In this document: positions 25,208 to 34,581 of the stretch, one piece after another
Layout of the letters: each line of letters starts with the position of its first letter
Numbering within the stretch: position 1 is the stretch's first letter
DNA from: Alphaproteobacteria bacterium
Lineage (GTDB): Bacteria; Pseudomonadota; Alphaproteobacteria; Rhodobacterales; Rhodobacteraceae
Assembly (NCBI GenBank): GCA_030425925.1
Contig: JAUHZO010000003.1
Coordinates: 248,001-312,000 of the forward strand
DNA length: 64,000 nucleotides
Direction: 5' to 3'
Program-made: the position numbers and the translations under genes
Notes under the pieces: model-generated
What the model was told of the DNA's origin: nothing
What the model saw: the letters and a program-made list of their open reading frames with translations, nothing else
Database searches by the model: none

Positions 25208-26278
25208 TCAGCGCGACCCGAACCATTGCGAAACCAGCGCGTCATAGGTGCCGGTTTCGCGCAAGCCCAGCAGGGCGACATTGATCGGTTCGCGCAATGC
25301 GCTGCCGGTGGGCAGGGCGATCCCGTAATTCTCGACCCGGAACACCCGGTCGATCAGTTCGGCCTCGGCCGCATCGGGCTGCGACAGGTAGTAGGACAGC
25401 AGCGGCCCGTCAAAGACCACCGCATCCAGCCCGCCGGCTTCGAAATCGGCGATGAGTTCGTCGAAACTGGCATAGCGCCGGTGGCTGACTTCTCGGGCCG
25501 ACAAAAAGGCACTGGCGGACGATCCCAGCGTCGTTCCCACCCGGCGCCCGTCGAGATCCGACACGTTGTCCACCGACGCGGTGATGGCCTGCACCGTCAT
25601 CTTGGCGGTGATGTTGGCGACAAAGACCGACACGACAAACAGGCTGGACACCACAAGGACCACGCCAAAGACCCGCCCCGGCAGCGATCGCGGCATGCGT
25701 TCCTCGAACCCGCCATTCACCACGAGGTTCAGCGCCCACCAGAAGGACGGGAACAGCGCCTCGTTCAGCGGGCGGTCGAAATAGGGCTGGCGGCCGCGTT
25801 CGAACAGCCACATCGCCATGCCGCCGCCAAACAGCAGCGCAAAGGCGGCCAGTCCGGTCAACAGCAGATCGCGGCTCAGCAGCACGCGCCAGAGGGCAGA
25901 GCTGCCCTCTTCGGACCGCATCATGATCTGCAACCCGCTCTGAAAGATCGGCTGCGAGAAATCCAGAACCGCCTCGCGCGCCCCGGTGATCGAGATGTTG
26001 GCAATCGCGCCGTCGACCTCGCCGCGCTCTACCGCGCCCAGCATCTCGGGGAAGCTGTCCATGTAGACAAACGCCACATCGCGCCCCAGGACATCCGCGA
26101 TCTCGCGCATCAGCGCGATGCTGAAGCCATCCGCCCCCTCGGCGCCGGGCATGGAAAACGGCGCACGGTCCACCGTGGCGAACAGCAGCGACGACGGCTG
26201 GGCCCAGCCGGGACAGGCCAGCCAGGTCACAAGGATCAGGTGAACCGCCAAAGCGATTGTTCGCGCAGACCGGCGCAT
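25208..26278 (-). CDS. GluR0-like ligand-gated channel with split substrate-binding domain
   Basis: This 356-residue protein has a signal peptide (residues 1-26, ending GWAQ). The first part of a periplasmic-binding domain follows (about 30-130), then a membrane helix (137-160), a pore-like re-entrant segment (FPSFWWALNLVVNGGFEE, 176-193), a second membrane helix (201-227) and the second binding lobe (228-350). This S1-TM-P-TM-S2 order is that of prokaryotic glutamate-receptor channels such as GluR0. The expected potassium filter TVGYGD is replaced by a segment around VNGGFE, so ion selectivity or even conduction is uncertain. It is convergent with dapD (nine bases between stops). The longer upstream frame lacks support. 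Confidence 0.8.
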   Translation of the reverse strand: MRRSARTIALAVHLILVTWLACPGWAQPSSLLFATVDRAPFSMPGAEGADGFSIALMREIADVLGRDVAFVYMDSFPEMLGAVERGEVDGAIANISITGAREAVLDFSQPIFQSGLQIMMRSEEGSSALWRVLLSRDLLLTGLAAFALLFGGGMAMWLFERGRQPYFDRPLNEALFPSFWWALNLVVNGGFEERMPRSLPGRVFGVVLVVSSLFVVSVFVANITAKMTVQAITASVDNVSDLDGRRVGTTLGSSASAFLSAREVSHRRYASFDELIADFEAGGLDAVVFDGPLLSYYLSQPDAAEAELIDRVFRVENYGIALPTGSALREPINVALLGLRETGTYDALVSQWFGSR

Positions 26279-26384
26279 CTCATTCCCCACATCGTCCCGG
26301 GCCTCCCCTAACGGCACGCGGCCATTCTGCCAAGCCCGCGTTTTCCGGCTTGCCTGCCGGCCCGCAATCTGCGAGCCCGCGCGC

Positions 26385-26729
26385 ATGGCAAACGCGTCTC
26401 GCAAACAGCAGGTCTTTACGCTTCTGGTGCAGGTCGGGCGGAAATCCGGCGATGGCCTGCCCGAAGGGTCAACCGGGGCCGCACTGATGTGTTATGCCTC
26501 GGGCGTGGACGAGGCCGAGGCAGTACGCGAAACCGTGGCGATCCTGAAACAGGCCGACATGGCCCCGCTGGACGTCACCGGCTATGGCACGCCCGAGGAA
26601 CGCCGCGACACGGGCTTTGACATCGACGAGGACGAAGCCGCGCTGATGCGGCGCGCGCTGGAAGAGAACGCGGTGATCGTGGCCCAGGTCACACCGTTCT
26701 TCGGCGACGAGGACGCGGACGAAGGTTAA
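26385..26729 (+). CDS. conserved hypothetical acidic protein
   Basis: This 114-residue protein has a basic start (MANASRKQQVF) and a very acidic end (FFGDEDADEG). There is no signal or membrane segment. I do not recognise the family. The ATG has only a weak upstream site. Its TAA stop shares bases with the TAA of the convergent Hint-domain gene (both read from the palindrome TTAA). Function unknown. Confidence 0.6.
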   Translation: MANASRKQQVFTLLVQVGRKSGDGLPEGSTGAALMCYASGVDEAEAVRETVAILKQADMAPLDVTGYGTPEERRDTGFDIDEDEAALMRRALEENAVIVAQVTPFFGDEDADEG

Positions 26730-27799
26730 GCCGCGCGCGCCTCTGCCAGCGTGATCGCCTCGAAGGGGCGCAGCACCTTCAGTCCCGCCCGGGCATGTTC
26801 CGGCAGCAGGTTCGACGGGCAGCTGGCCAGCAGGGTCTGGGCAAGATGCGCCCGCCGCCGCCGCAACCTCCCGATATACAGGCTTTCCAGTTCCGCTCCC
26901 GCGGCAATGAACGGCTCGTGCCCGGGCAGAAGCAGGTCGTGATACCGCACGGTCAGGTGGCCCGATTCGTAGACAGCGGCAAAGCCGTTCACCAGGCTGA
27001 CGGCCGGCACCAGCACCGCTTCGCGGCCAAAGATGTACTCCACGTCGGTGCCGCCGATCACCAGCCGCTGGTGCGGCGCCACCACCAGATCCTGCTGAAG
27101 CCCGAAATAGGGCGCCCGCAAGCGCACCGGCTGGAACGACCCCAGCGCGGGAACCCGGCGCGACACCCGGCGCAGCACCGGGACGATGCCGTTGGCCCGG
27201 GTGCGCACCGTGTCGCCCGTGTGCAGCGTGCTGAGCCGCCGGTAGCCCTGCGCCGTCAGCACCGGCACCTGGCCCGTCACCAGCGGCATCGGGCCGATGG
27301 GCTCGATTTCGTCCGACACGGCAAAGAACACCACATCCTCGTCCATCTCGCACAGCTGCGGCCTGCGGGTCAGGGTGTAGATGTCCTCGATCATCAGCGG
27401 CGGCGGCGGCGGAGTGGTCTGCACCATCACCGCATCGCTTTCCGGCCGCTCCACCGCGATCCGTCCGAACCCGGCCTCGCTGTCCCAGCTGAAGGTGACG
27501 CGCAGCACGTCGGTGCGGGCGTCGGGCCGGTGCGCCAGCACGGTGTGGAACACGTCCTCGCCCTGGCTCATCACCAGCACGATCCCGCCGCCGGGCACCG
27601 CCTGGAACGAGATCGAACCGGCCCAGGGGTGACGCCGTTCGTAGGACAAGAGCGTCTGAGGCCGCCCGTCCGGCGACAGCCGCGTCTCGATCACGACGGA
27701 GCCGCGCGCCATCAGCAGGTCGCGCGGGGCCGAGGTCTGCTCGAACACCGCCGGACAGACCCAGGACTGCCCCTGCCCGGAAATCGCGATCCAGCTCAT
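26726..27799 (-). CDS. Hint-domain protein with degenerate active site
   Basis: This is a 357-residue protein. The first ~170 residues are a beta-rich region (SISFQAVPGGGIVLVMSQGED). The C-terminal half resembles the Hint_2 domain of rhodobacterial proteins: LTAQGYRRLSTLHTGDTVRTR, then LVVAPHQRLVI and VSLVNGFAAV. At the position where active Hint domains have Cys (PCFxxGT) this one reads QVPVLTAQG, so the self-cleavage nucleophile appears lost. Its ATG overlaps the stop of the upstream Hint gene (ATGA), making a coupled pair. Export route and role are unknown. Confidence 0.75.
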   Translation of the reverse strand: MSWIAISGQGQSWVCPAVFEQTSAPRDLLMARGSVVIETRLSPDGRPQTLLSYERRHPWAGSISFQAVPGGGIVLVMSQGEDVFHTVLAHRPDARTDVLRVTFSWDSEAGFGRIAVERPESDAVMVQTTPPPPPLMIEDIYTLTRRPQLCEMDEDVVFFAVSDEIEPIGPMPLVTGQVPVLTAQGYRRLSTLHTGDTVRTRANGIVPVLRRVSRRVPALGSFQPVRLRAPYFGLQQDLVVAPHQRLVIGGTDVEYIFGREAVLVPAVSLVNGFAAVYESGHLTVRYHDLLLPGHEPFIAAGAELESLYIGRLRRRRAHLAQTLLASCPSNLLPEHARAGLKVLRPFEAITLAEARAA

Positions 27800-29391
27800 G
27801 CCGCCACCCGCCGCCGCAGCGCCGCCGCTTCGTGCGCCCGCAGGATCGGACGGGCCGCGGGGCCATAGCCTTCGCCGCTGCGTGGGTCCAGTTGTGGAAA
27901 CAGGGCGCGGATTTCGGCCAGCGTGTCCTCGGTATCGAAGACGTGCACGGTCTGCGCGCCGGGCAGGAAGCTTTCCGACAGCAGCCCGTTGGCGCGCACG
28001 ATCTCGTGACGATCGAACAGGATGTGGACATATTCCACCATCCCGCCGTCGACCTGGCGGATCGAGCCACCATTGACAAGGTGCTTGGCCGCGGCCAGCA
28101 CTTCGGGCGTTTCGAACATCAGATGGGCCAGCACGTCCTGCACCAGGATCCGATGCTGCGGCGAGACCATCAGCGCGCCGTGATCGCCCAGCGCCCCGGC
28201 GGAAATCCGGATCGGGGCAAGATCCCCCGACGCCGGCACAAGGCGACGCCCGATCCAGCGCACCGGTTGCGGGCCGTGGTCGCGGGTGTCCACCAGATCG
28301 CCCGGCCTCAGGCTCTGGACGGGGCGCGGCCCGTCCGGGGTGTCGATGCGGGTGCCGGCGACAAAGCACGGCACGAAATCCACGGTGACAAAGCCGACAT
28401 CGGTGTCGCCATTGCTGCTGGCGACCTCGTAGGTAAAGCTGACCTCTTCCTCGTCGCCGTCGCCGGCCACGCTCAGCGTGCCATTGGCGTTCAGCGTGAC
28501 CTGCTGCCCGGAGTTCAGCGTGACCGTATCGCCGGGCGACACGGCGACGCCGTTGATATGGGTCACGCTCAGCGTGCCGCCGGTGTTGTTGATGTCATTG
28601 CCCAGAACATCGAGCGTCGCCGTGCCGCTCAGCCCCGCCGTATCGGTATCGGTCACCGCCACCAGCGAGGTCTGGACCGACTCCGCCGCCACCAGCAGGT
28701 TGGAATCGTAATTGGAATCCAGCACGTCCGCGACGCCGATGCGGATCGAGTTCACCTGCCCCGCCACCACCGGCATGGTCAGCGTCAGCGTCAGGGTAAA
28801 GCCGTCCATCTCGGTGTTGTACTGGTCGCCGGTGTTGTCGACATAGAGGTTCTGGTTGGAGTTGGCGTTCAGGTTGCGCGGGTCAATGTCGCCATCGCCG
28901 ATCCCCAGTTCCACCTGCACCCCGTTGATCCAGACACCGACAAAGTCCTGGTATTGCGATGACTGGTATTCGGGATACTCCTCTGACGAGAACACGAACT
29001 GCATCGTCAGCAGGTTGCCGGTGGGCACGAAATCGACGTCCAGAAAGGAGGCGTCATAAGACCGCGTGCCCGCCGCCTGGTTGAAGTCCGGATTGTTGTT
29101 GGGACCGTTGTTGCTGGTGGTGGTGCTGGAAGACTGGTTCGAGTCGAACGGGTTCCACCAGGGGGCGGAACTGTTCGTGATCGCCTGCGCCTGACCGGTG
29201 GACAGGATCACGCCGCTGTCCGACGGCGCCACGCCGGGCATCGTGCCCAGACCGTCGCTGTAGATGCCCGACGCCCGGTTGTCGCCGGTATAGCTGGCCG
29301 AGACCACGGCCGCGCCGTCGCCAAAGATGGTTTGTGCCATTTCAAGCGCCGATGCGCCCGTATCGATGGGCAGTTCCGAAGGCTGGACCAT
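27796..29391 (-). CDS. choice-of-anchor L and Hint-domain protein
   Basis: This is a 531-residue protein. The N-terminal ~210 residues (TIFGDGAAVVSASYTGDN, FVFSSEEYPEYQ, FVGVWINGV) match the choice-of-anchor L domain of secreted proteins. A cadherin/Ig-like segment with VLGNDINN follows (about 265-345). The C-terminal Hint domain starts at PCFVAGTRIDTPDGPRPV and keeps the catalytic Cys and HRIL. There is no classical signal peptide, so type I secretion is plausible. The ATG was chosen over an upstream GTG because the extra residues are not family-like. It is coupled to the downstream Hint gene. Confidence 0.82.
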   Translation of the reverse strand: MVQPSELPIDTGASALEMAQTIFGDGAAVVSASYTGDNRASGIYSDGLGTMPGVAPSDSGVILSTGQAQAITNSSAPWWNPFDSNQSSSTTTSNNGPNNNPDFNQAAGTRSYDASFLDVDFVPTGNLLTMQFVFSSEEYPEYQSSQYQDFVGVWINGVQVELGIGDGDIDPRNLNANSNQNLYVDNTGDQYNTEMDGFTLTLTLTMPVVAGQVNSIRIGVADVLDSNYDSNLLVAAESVQTSLVAVTDTDTAGLSGTATLDVLGNDINNTGGTLSVTHINGVAVSPGDTVTLNSGQQVTLNANGTLSVAGDGDEEEVSFTYEVASSNGDTDVGFVTVDFVPCFVAGTRIDTPDGPRPVQSLRPGDLVDTRDHGPQPVRWIGRRLVPASGDLAPIRISAGALGDHGALMVSPQHRILVQDVLAHLMFETPEVLAAAKHLVNGGSIRQVDGGMVEYVHILFDRHEIVRANGLLSESFLPGAQTVHVFDTEDTLAEIRALFPQLDPRSGEGYGPAARPILRAHEAAALRRRVAA

Positions 29392-29664
29392 GCCTGCTCT
29401 GTCCTTGTTCCCGGGAACACGCACTCCACCGGCACGGCACGCGAGTGTGGTTCGCTCGCCCGCGATGCGCTAAAGGGAAGGCCTGCCTCGGGTTTTTCTT
29501 TGTTGTTGCAAGCAGGGGTAGCACGGGGCCCGGACTCTGTTAACGGATTTTTCACCTTTCCGCCACGTCGCCGCCAGAGTTCTGGTGCAATTGCGCCACA
29601 TTTGCCAAAGCGCGGGCGGCGCGCTAGCCCATGGCGGACCTGACCCAAGCCGGAGCGTGCCCCC

Positions 29665-30810
29665 ATGTCCCCCACCGATCCCGTCGACCTGACCGCGCAG
29701 CTTGTCCGCTGCCCCTCTGTCACTCCTGAAGAGGGCGGCGCGCTGGTGCTCCTGCAAGAGGTGCTGGAGGATGCGGGCTTTGCTTGCACGCGGGTGGACC
29801 GCGGCGGCGTGTCGAACCTCTTTGCCCGCTGGGGCGAAAAGGGACACGCGCGCAGCCTGGGCTTCAACGGTCACACCGACGTGGTGCCCATCGGGCGGCG
29901 CGAGGACTGGACACGGGATCCCTTCGGGGCCGAGATCGAGGATGGTTTCCTCTATGGCCGCGGGGCGACCGACATGAAATCCGGCGTCGCGGCCTTTGTG
30001 GCCGCCGCGGTGGACCATGTCCGGCAAACCCCGCCCGACGGGGCCGTGATCCTGACCATCACCGGGGACGAGGAAGGCGACGCGCTGCATGGCACCACCG
30101 CGCTGCTCGACTGGATGGACGCGCACGGAGAGCGGATGACAGATTGCCTGGTCGGCGAGCCCACAAGCCCCGATTTCATGGGCCAGATGATCAAGATCGG
30201 GCGGCGCGGGTCGATGAGCGCCTGGTTCACGGTGAAGGGCGTGCAAGGCCATTCCGCCTATCCCCACCGCGCGGTCAATCCGCTGTCGGCTTTGGTGCGG
30301 TTGATGGACCGGCTGGCCTTGCAAGACCTGGACAAGGGCACCTCGCATTTCGATCCCTCCACGCTGGCGGTGCTGACCATCGACACCGGCAACCCCGCGA
30401 CCAACGTGATCCCTGCCGAGGCCCGCGCCTGCGTGAACATCCGCTTCAACGACAGTCACAGCGGCGAAAGCCTGACGACCTGGCTGCGGGGCATGGCGGC
30501 CGAGGTGGACGCGGCATTTGGCACGGTCACGGAGCTGCGCGTGAAGATCTCGGGCGAAAGCTTCCTCACCCCGCCGGGGCCGCTGTCGGACCTGGTCTCG
30601 CGCGCGGTGGCGGCCGAAACGAACCAGGTGCCGGAGCTGTCCACGACAGGCGGCACCTCGGACGCGCGCTTTGTCAAGGACCACTGCCCGGTGGTGGAGT
30701 TCGGGCTGGTGGGCAAGACGATGCACGCGGTCGACGAACGGGTCGAGGTGGCACAGATCCACCAGCTGAAGGCGATCTATGCGCGCATCCTGAGGGACTA
30801 TTTTGCCTGA
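29665..30810 (+). CDS. dapE: succinyl-diaminopimelate desuccinylase
   Basis: This 381-residue M20 metallohydrolase removes succinate from succinyl-diaminopimelate, the step that follows the succinyl intermediate made by DapD and transaminated in between. [22 protein letters not shown] and TGDEEGDA carry the metal ligands and the catalytic Glu, with the dimerisation domain ([11 protein letters not shown]) in the middle. The stop overlaps the start of the next gene by eight bases. Confidence 0.95.
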   Translation: MSPTDPVDLTAQLVRCPSVTPEEGGALVLLQEVLEDAGFACTRVDRGGVSNLFARWGEKGHARSLGFNGHTDVVPIGRREDWTRDPFGAEIEDGFLYGRGATDMKSGVAAFVAAAVDHVRQTPPDGAVILTITGDEEGDALHGTTALLDWMDAHGERMTDCLVGEPTSPDFMGQMIKIGRRGSMSAWFTVKGVQGHSAYPHRAVNPLSALVRLMDRLALQDLDKGTSHFDPSTLAVLTIDTGNPATNVIPAEARACVNIRFNDSHSGESLTTWLRGMAAEVDAAFGTVTELRVKISGESFLTPPGPLSDLVSRAVAAETNQVPELSTTGGTSDARFVKDHCPVVEFGLVGKTMHAVDERVEVAQIHQLKAIYARILRDYFA

Positions 30811-31381
30811 CCGCAGGCTGATCGTCATGGTCAAGGCACCGCGCCCGGGCCGCGTGAAGACTCGGCTGGGGCGCGAGATCGGGCAGGTGGCCGCGGCCTG
30901 GTGGTTCCGCCACCAGGTCACGCGGCTGCTGCGGCGGATCCGCGATCCGCGCTGGCAGATCGTGCTGGCGGTGTCGCCGGATCGGGCGGACGGACCGTTC
31001 TGGCCAGCAGACCTGCCGCGCCTGCCGCAGGGGCGAGGCGATCTGGGCGCGCGGATGGGGCGCATGATGCGGGCGGTGCCACCCGGTCGGGTCTGCGTGA
31101 TCGGCGCCGACATTCCGGGCATCCGGCGCGCGCACCTGGCGCGGGCCTTTGCCGCGCTGGGCCGGGCAGAGCTGGTCTTTGGCCCGGCGGAGGATGGCGG
31201 CTATTGGCTGGTGGGCGCGCGCAACAGCCAGGCCGTGCCGGCGTCGCTGTTCAGGGGCGTGCGCTGGTCCACCGCGCAAGCGCTGGCCGACAGCATCGCC
31301 TCTGTGCCGGGCCGGCATGTGGCCCTGGTCGATACGCTGGCCGATGTGGATACCGCCGCCGACCTCGGGCGCAACGGCTGA
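30803..31381 (+). CDS. DUF2064 / TIGR04282 glycosyltransferase-like protein
   Basis: This is a 192-residue GT-A-like protein. [16 protein letters not shown] near the N-terminus and [13 protein letters not shown] around residue 127-139 are signatures of the DUF2064 family (rSAM/selenodomain-associated transferase 1). The exact reaction is not established; some members act with arsenosugar genes, which are not seen here. The likely start is a TTG eight bases before the end of dapE, with GAGGGA just upstream; an ATG at codon 9 is the alternative. Confidence 0.8.
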   Translation: MPDRRLIVMVKAPRPGRVKTRLGREIGQVAAAWWFRHQVTRLLRRIRDPRWQIVLAVSPDRADGPFWPADLPRLPQGRGDLGARMGRMMRAVPPGRVCVIGADIPGIRRAHLARAFAALGRAELVFGPAEDGGYWLVGARNSQAVPASLFRGVRWSTAQALADSIASVPGRHVALVDTLADVDTAADLGRNG

Positions 31382-31383
31382 GC

Positions 31384-31416
31384 GGAGGAAGACTTTTCGC
31401 AGAAGAGTCTTCCTCC
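31384..31416. terminator. 11-bp perfect hairpin
   Basis: The arms GGAGGAAGACT and AGTCTTCCTCC enclose an 11-base loop, starting two bases after the stop of the DUF2064 gene. It probably ends or protects the dapE transcript. There is no long U-run behind it. Confidence 0.5.
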
Positions 31417-31422
31417 CCGTCC

Positions 31423-31467
31423 CCACCGGCACCACGATTTTTTAGCCGAAAAATCGTGCCCGCCCCC
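31423..31467. repeat. dispersed intergenic repeat, copy 2, with internal hairpin
   Basis: The conserved blocks CCACCGGCACCAC (31423-31435) and TCGTGCCCGCCCCC (31454-31467) are identical to copy 1 at 24292. Here the centre makes a perfect 10-bp hairpin, CACGATTTTT with AAAAATCGTG (31433-31458). Confidence 0.55.
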
Positions 31468-31514
31468 GGCGAATGCGCGATGACGCCCCTCTGCCGCCGT
31501 GCTACCTGATGGCA

Positions 31515-33803
31515 ATGAGCCAGCTGCCCACCAAGCCGCAGATCCTGCAATGGATCGCCGACAACCCGACCCTGACCGCCAAGCGCGACATCGCCAAGGC
31601 CTTTGGCATCAAGGGCGCGGCGCGGATCGACCTCAAGCGCCTGCTCAAGGAGCTGGAGCACGAAGGTCACCTCGAAAAGCGCAAGAAGACCTACCGCGAC
31701 CCGGACCGTCTGCCGCCGGTCTCGGTGCTGCAGGTCAAGGCCCCTGACGAGAACGGTGATCTTTTTGCCGTGCCGCTGGAATGGCATGGCGAGGGTGTGG
31801 AGCCCACGGTGCTGGTGATCCCCCGCGCGTCCGACCCGGCGCTGGGCGAAGGCGACCGGATCCTCGCCCGCTTGCAGGTGGTGCATGAAGAGGATCACAA
31901 TTACGAGGCACGCCTGATCCGCCGCATCGGCCTTTCGGCGCGCAAGGTGGTGGGCATCTTCCGCAAGACCGCCGAGGGCGGTCGCATCCTGCCCATCGAC
32001 AAGGGTTCGGACAAGGAATGGATGGTCGCCGCCGACGCCACGGGCGGTGCTAGGGACGGCGAGTTGGTGGAGGCCGAACAGGCCGGTCCCAAGGCGAGCA
32101 TGGGCCTGCCGCGCGCCCGTATCGTCCTGCGGCTGGGCGATCCGACCGCGCCGCGCGCCGTGTCGCTCATCGCGATCCACCAGCACGGCATCCCGGACGA
32201 CTTCCCGCAAGAGGTGCTGGACGAGGCCGACAGCATGAAGCCGGCCGGCCTCAAGGGCCGCACCGATCTGCGTGACCTGCCGCTGATCACCATCGACCCG
32301 TCCGATGCGCGCGATCACGACGATGCCGTCTATGCCGAACCGGATGACGATCCCAAGAACCCCGGCGGTCACATGCTGTGGGTCGCCATTGCCGATGTGG
32401 CGCATTACGTGCGCTCCGGCTCCCGGCTGGACCGCGAGGCGAAGAAACGCGGCAATTCCAGCTATTTCCCGGACCGTGTCGTGCCGATGCTGCCGGATCG
32501 GCTGTCGGGCGACCTGTGTTCGCTGCACGAAGGCGTGCCGCGTGCCTGTATCGCCGTGCGCATGCGTATCGACGCCGAGGGCAACAAGCTGGGCCAGAAA
32601 TTCATGCGCGGCCTCATGCGCTCTCCCGCCGCGCTGAATTACCAGGAGGTGCAGGCCGCCATCGACGGTCAGCCCAATGACAAGACCGGGCCTCTGCTGG
32701 AGCCGGTCCTGAAGCCGCTCTACGCCGCCTATGCCGCGTTGAAGGCCGCGCGCGAACGTCGGCAGCCGCTGGATCTGGACCTGCCGGAACGCAAGGTCGT
32801 GCTGGACGAGGACGGCAAGGTCACCTCGGTCAGCCATGTGGACCGGCTGGATGCCCACCGGCTGATCGAGGAGTTCATGGTGCTGGCCAATGTCGCCGCC
32901 GCCGAGACGCTCATTGCCAAGGACACGCCGCTGCTTTTCCGCGTGCATGAAGAGCCGCCGATGGACAAGCTCGAATCGCTGCGCGACACGGCCGAGGCGG
33001 CGGGATTTTCCCTGGCCAAGGGGCAGGTCCTGAAGACCGCGCATCTGAACAGGCTCTTGCATCAGGCGGCGGGCAGTCCGGAGGCAGAGCTGATCAACCT
33101 GTCGACCCTGCGGTCGATGACGCAGGCCTATTACAGCCCCAAGAATTTCGGCCATTTCGGCCTTGCGCTGCAGAACTACGCGCATTTCACCTCGCCCATC
33201 CGGCGCTATTCCGACCTGATCGTGCACCGCGCCCTGATCTCGGCCCATGGTTGGGGCGAAGACGGGCTGACGGCAGAGGAGGTCGACAAGCTGGAGACCA
33301 CCGCCCAGCATATCAGCGACACCGAGCGGCGCTCGATGATGGCCGAACGCGACACGACGGACCGCTACCTCGCCGCGTACCTGTCGGACCGGCTGGGAGC
33401 AGAGTTTGCCGGAAGGATCAGCGGGATCGCCAAGTTCGGGGTGTTTGTGAAGCTCGACGAGACCGGCGCGGACGGGCTGGTGCCCATCGGCACGCTGGGC
33501 AACGAATATTTCCATTTCGACCGCGAGAGCGGCACGTTGATGGGGGCGGATACAGGCCGGGTCATCGCCCTTGGCATGCGCGCGCGGGTCAAGCTGGTCG
33601 AAGCCGCGCCGGTCACCGGCGGCATCGCCTTCGAACTGCTGGAACTGGACGACGAAGGTTATGACAGTGTGCCGGGCGGCGGACGCGGCGCGCCGCGCGG
33701 GCGCGGTCGGGGCAAGCCGCCCGCCCGGCGCAAGCTGGTCAAGGCCAAGGCCAAGGACGCCAAGACAAAACGCAAGGTCACGCGGCAGAAGCGATCTCGG
33801 TAA
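31515..33803 (+). CDS. rnr: ribonuclease R
   Basis: This is a 762-residue 3'-5' exoribonuclease that degrades structured RNA. There is an N-terminal helix-turn-helix-like part (LTAKRDIAKAFGIKG), cold-shock-like domains, and the RNB core with IDPSDARDHDDAVYAE (metal-binding Asp cluster) and AHFTSPIRRYSDLIVHR. An S1 domain follows (GRISGIAKFGVFVKLDETGA), then a basic Lys/Arg-rich tail. Two ATGs six bases apart lack a good Shine-Dalgarno; the second gives the usual MSQ/MTQ start. The last 26 bases overlap the end of the convergent GST gene. Confidence 0.95.
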   Translation: MSQLPTKPQILQWIADNPTLTAKRDIAKAFGIKGAARIDLKRLLKELEHEGHLEKRKKTYRDPDRLPPVSVLQVKAPDENGDLFAVPLEWHGEGVEPTVLVIPRASDPALGEGDRILARLQVVHEEDHNYEARLIRRIGLSARKVVGIFRKTAEGGRILPIDKGSDKEWMVAADATGGARDGELVEAEQAGPKASMGLPRARIVLRLGDPTAPRAVSLIAIHQHGIPDDFPQEVLDEADSMKPAGLKGRTDLRDLPLITIDPSDARDHDDAVYAEPDDDPKNPGGHMLWVAIADVAHYVRSGSRLDREAKKRGNSSYFPDRVVPMLPDRLSGDLCSLHEGVPRACIAVRMRIDAEGNKLGQKFMRGLMRSPAALNYQEVQAAIDGQPNDKTGPLLEPVLKPLYAAYAALKAARERRQPLDLDLPERKVVLDEDGKVTSVSHVDRLDAHRLIEEFMVLANVAAAETLIAKDTPLLFRVHEEPPMDKLESLRDTAEAAGFSLAKGQVLKTAHLNRLLHQAAGSPEAELINLSTLRSMTQAYYSPKNFGHFGLALQNYAHFTSPIRRYSDLIVHRALISAHGWGEDGLTAEEVDKLETTAQHISDTERRSMMAERDTTDRYLAAYLSDRLGAEFAGRISGIAKFGVFVKLDETGADGLVPIGTLGNEYFHFDRESGTLMGADTGRVIALGMRARVKLVEAAPVTGGIAFELLELDDEGYDSVPGGGRGAPRGRGRGKPPARRKLVKAKAKDAKTKRKVTRQKRSR

Positions 33804-34500
33804 GCCCGGGATAAAGCCGCGCGCGTCCGCGCTGGACATAGGCCATGAGCCGCGTGTGGCCGCGCACCAACCGGCGCAGACCGGTGTCACAGGGCAGCCG
33901 GTCCAGCATCGACAGGACAGGCAGCACCGCGGCATCCAGCGCCGTCGGCTGCGCGCCGAAAAAGAACGGGGCATCGCCCAGAAGATCGTCCAGCGCCGCC
34001 AGATCCGCGCCAAGGCTGCGCAGACGGTGGTCTTCGGAATACCGCCCCATGCCCTGCTTCTTCAGCATCCCGACAACGCCGCGCCGGACGATAGCGGGCA
34101 CAACGGGCTTCAGCGGCGCGGGCAGCGTGCCGAACACGACCGGTTTGAGATGGCGCCAGCCATCGTCGCGCGCCCAGCGATCATGCACCAGCCCGCAGCG
34201 CAGGTTTTCCTCGACCATGCGGGTCACGGCATGGGCCTTGGCGCGGGCGGCGCTGTCCATGCCGGGGAACAGGTCGACCCCCTGCGCTTGCAGCCAGTCG
34301 AGGATGAAGGCGCTGTCGGGGATCAGCCCGTCCGGCGTGCGCAGGGCGGGCAGCTTGCCATAGCTCTGCTTTGGCGGCATGTCCGTCCATTCCGGCCGCC
34401 AGTCCTGGCCGGCGAGGTCCAGCAGGATCATCGCCTTGACGCAAAACGGGCTGAGCGAGGGTTCGTCAAAACCGGGGCGGTAGGTCAGCAGGTGCAGCAT
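33778..34500 (-). CDS. glutathione S-transferase family protein
   Basis: This 240-residue protein has a thioredoxin-fold N-terminus (LLTYRPGFDEPSLSPFCVKAMILLDLAGQDW, Cys20) and KLPALRTPDGLIPDSAFILDWL with the glutathione-gamma-glutamyl binding Asp-Ser. The C-terminal helical domain contains the late motif (FFFGAQPTALDAAVLPVL). It resembles the failed-axon/metaxin-like GST subgroup. Substrate unknown. It overlaps rnr tail to tail by 26 bases. Confidence 0.85.
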   Translation of the reverse strand: MLHLLTYRPGFDEPSLSPFCVKAMILLDLAGQDWRPEWTDMPPKQSYGKLPALRTPDGLIPDSAFILDWLQAQGVDLFPGMDSAARAKAHAVTRMVEENLRCGLVHDRWARDDGWRHLKPVVFGTLPAPLKPVVPAIVRRGVVGMLKKQGMGRYSEDHRLRSLGADLAALDDLLGDAPFFFGAQPTALDAAVLPVLSMLDRLPCDTGLRRLVRGHTRLMAYVQRGRARLYPGLTEIASAA

Positions 34501-34581
34501 TGTGGGTCTCCGTGAAAGCCTGGCGGCAGACTAGCGCGGGGTGCTGTCAATTTCTGTCAGCAGCTGATAGGATCCTGCGGC

